Source of the DNA: Nectonema munidae
Lineage: Eukaryota; Nematomorpha; Nectonematoida; Nectonematidae
Length of the DNA stretch: 64,000 nt
Assembly: GCA_030549495.1 (NCBI GenBank)
Contig: JAUIRK010000463.1
Coordinates: forward strand, 62,001-126,000
Direction of reading: 5' to 3'
Shown: in pieces, positions 63,541 to 64,000 of the stretch
Numbering within the stretch: the first letter of the stretch is position 1
Layout of the letters: every line of letters starts with the position of its first letter
The notes under the pieces: generated by a model
Told to the model about the DNA's origin: nothing
Databases searched by the model: none
What the model saw: only the letters and a program-made list of their open reading frames with translations
Translations under genes and position numbers: made by a program

Positions 63541-64000
63541 CTTTTAAATAGGCGAAAAAAACTGTGATCAGACTACATCAAAAATAATGCAAATTAATAG
63601 AAATTTTTAAGCTGTTTAATTTGTAAATGAAAAAGATACACACTCTTGTAAGCAACATTATATTGATAAATAGTGAATTAAGAAAGAATTATATTAAAAA
63701 AAGTCTTTATGTAGTTTATATTTTTATTTCCTCTTAAAAATTTTATTAAAATAAAAAAATGACTCAACTTTTACATAATAAACCCTAATCTTATTTTATT
63801 ATTAACAAAAATTGCATATTTATATATGATTGATAGGTTTTGCATAAAAACACAGAAAGGTTTCAACCGCTAGGTTATCTGCGGGGAAAGAATCAACAGA
63901 ATATGGTAGGATAAACAATGAAACAAAACGCGGTTATGGAAGGCATTAGAGGGCTTATTTTCTTAAACGACAACTCTTTTTCGTTGCTCAAGTGATGAAA
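63541..64000. other. Rab27 intron, no exon recognised
   Basis: AT-rich. A minus-strand acceptor-like CCCCGCAG near 63,890 is followed by a short open stretch that only faintly recalls a P-loop and lacks GKT, so it was not called. Confidence 0.4.

Noticed and set aside
63840-63900. Possible Rab27 P-loop exon on the minus strand
   Set aside because: An acceptor-like CCCCGCAG is present, but the following residues lack GxxGKT, so the resemblance is probably chance.

Overview
The window is an AT-rich (roughly 30% GC by eye) stretch of an animal nuclear genome: genes with GT-AG introns from about 45 nt to several kb, dense DNA transposons, MITEs, LINEs and tRNA-derived SINEs, and metazoan-type proteins (AF10/AF17-like PZP protein, Rab27, lysosomal alpha-N-acetylgalactosaminidase). 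The proteins are clearly diverged from vertebrate ones. A protostome, perhaps an arthropod, is my best guess; the species is not identifiable from the sequence alone. Nothing prokaryotic (operons, CRISPR) and no LTR element was seen.

Layout. 0.3-5.4 kb: LINE fragments and pogo/Tigger-type repeats. 5.4-8.6 kb: a DNA transposon bounded by 24-bp terminal inverted repeats (TIRs), with a broken unclassified transposase and a hAT (ZBED5-like) element nested in it. 9.2-10.8 kb (minus): a four-exon snRNP Sm G gene. 10.8-11.5 kb (plus): a candidate four-exon gene for a 124-residue protein I do not recognise; its start abuts the Sm G start head to head. 12.7-28.5 kb (plus): complete 12-exon WDR5 gene, 334 residues. 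28.7-31.7 kb: a dispersed repeat with several nested insertions. 32.4-33.6 kb (minus): compact, intronless, GC-richer AF10/AF17-like gene. 36.2-37.6 kb (minus): intronless DBR1. 40.0-59.6 kb (plus): seven-exon alpha-N-acetylgalactosaminidase gene, whose first two introns hold the inverted copy of the 28.7-kb repeat, a transposon ORF block, a hAT fragment and a LINE. 59.7-63.5 kb (minus): the last three exons of a Rab27 gene, convergent with the previous gene; its 5' exons lie beyond the window.

How the genes relate. They are independently transcribed housekeeping genes, not a pathway cluster. Two are histone-methyltransferase cofactors (WDR5 for H3K4 complexes, AF10-like for DOT1L), two act in splicing or intron turnover (Sm G, DBR1), and two in lysosome or secretory biology (NAGA, Rab27). 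Most exons were found by reading conserved protein blocks across splice sites with phase checks. Most of the non-coding sequence is old transposon debris; three cases of nested insertion can be read against empty sites or target duplications.
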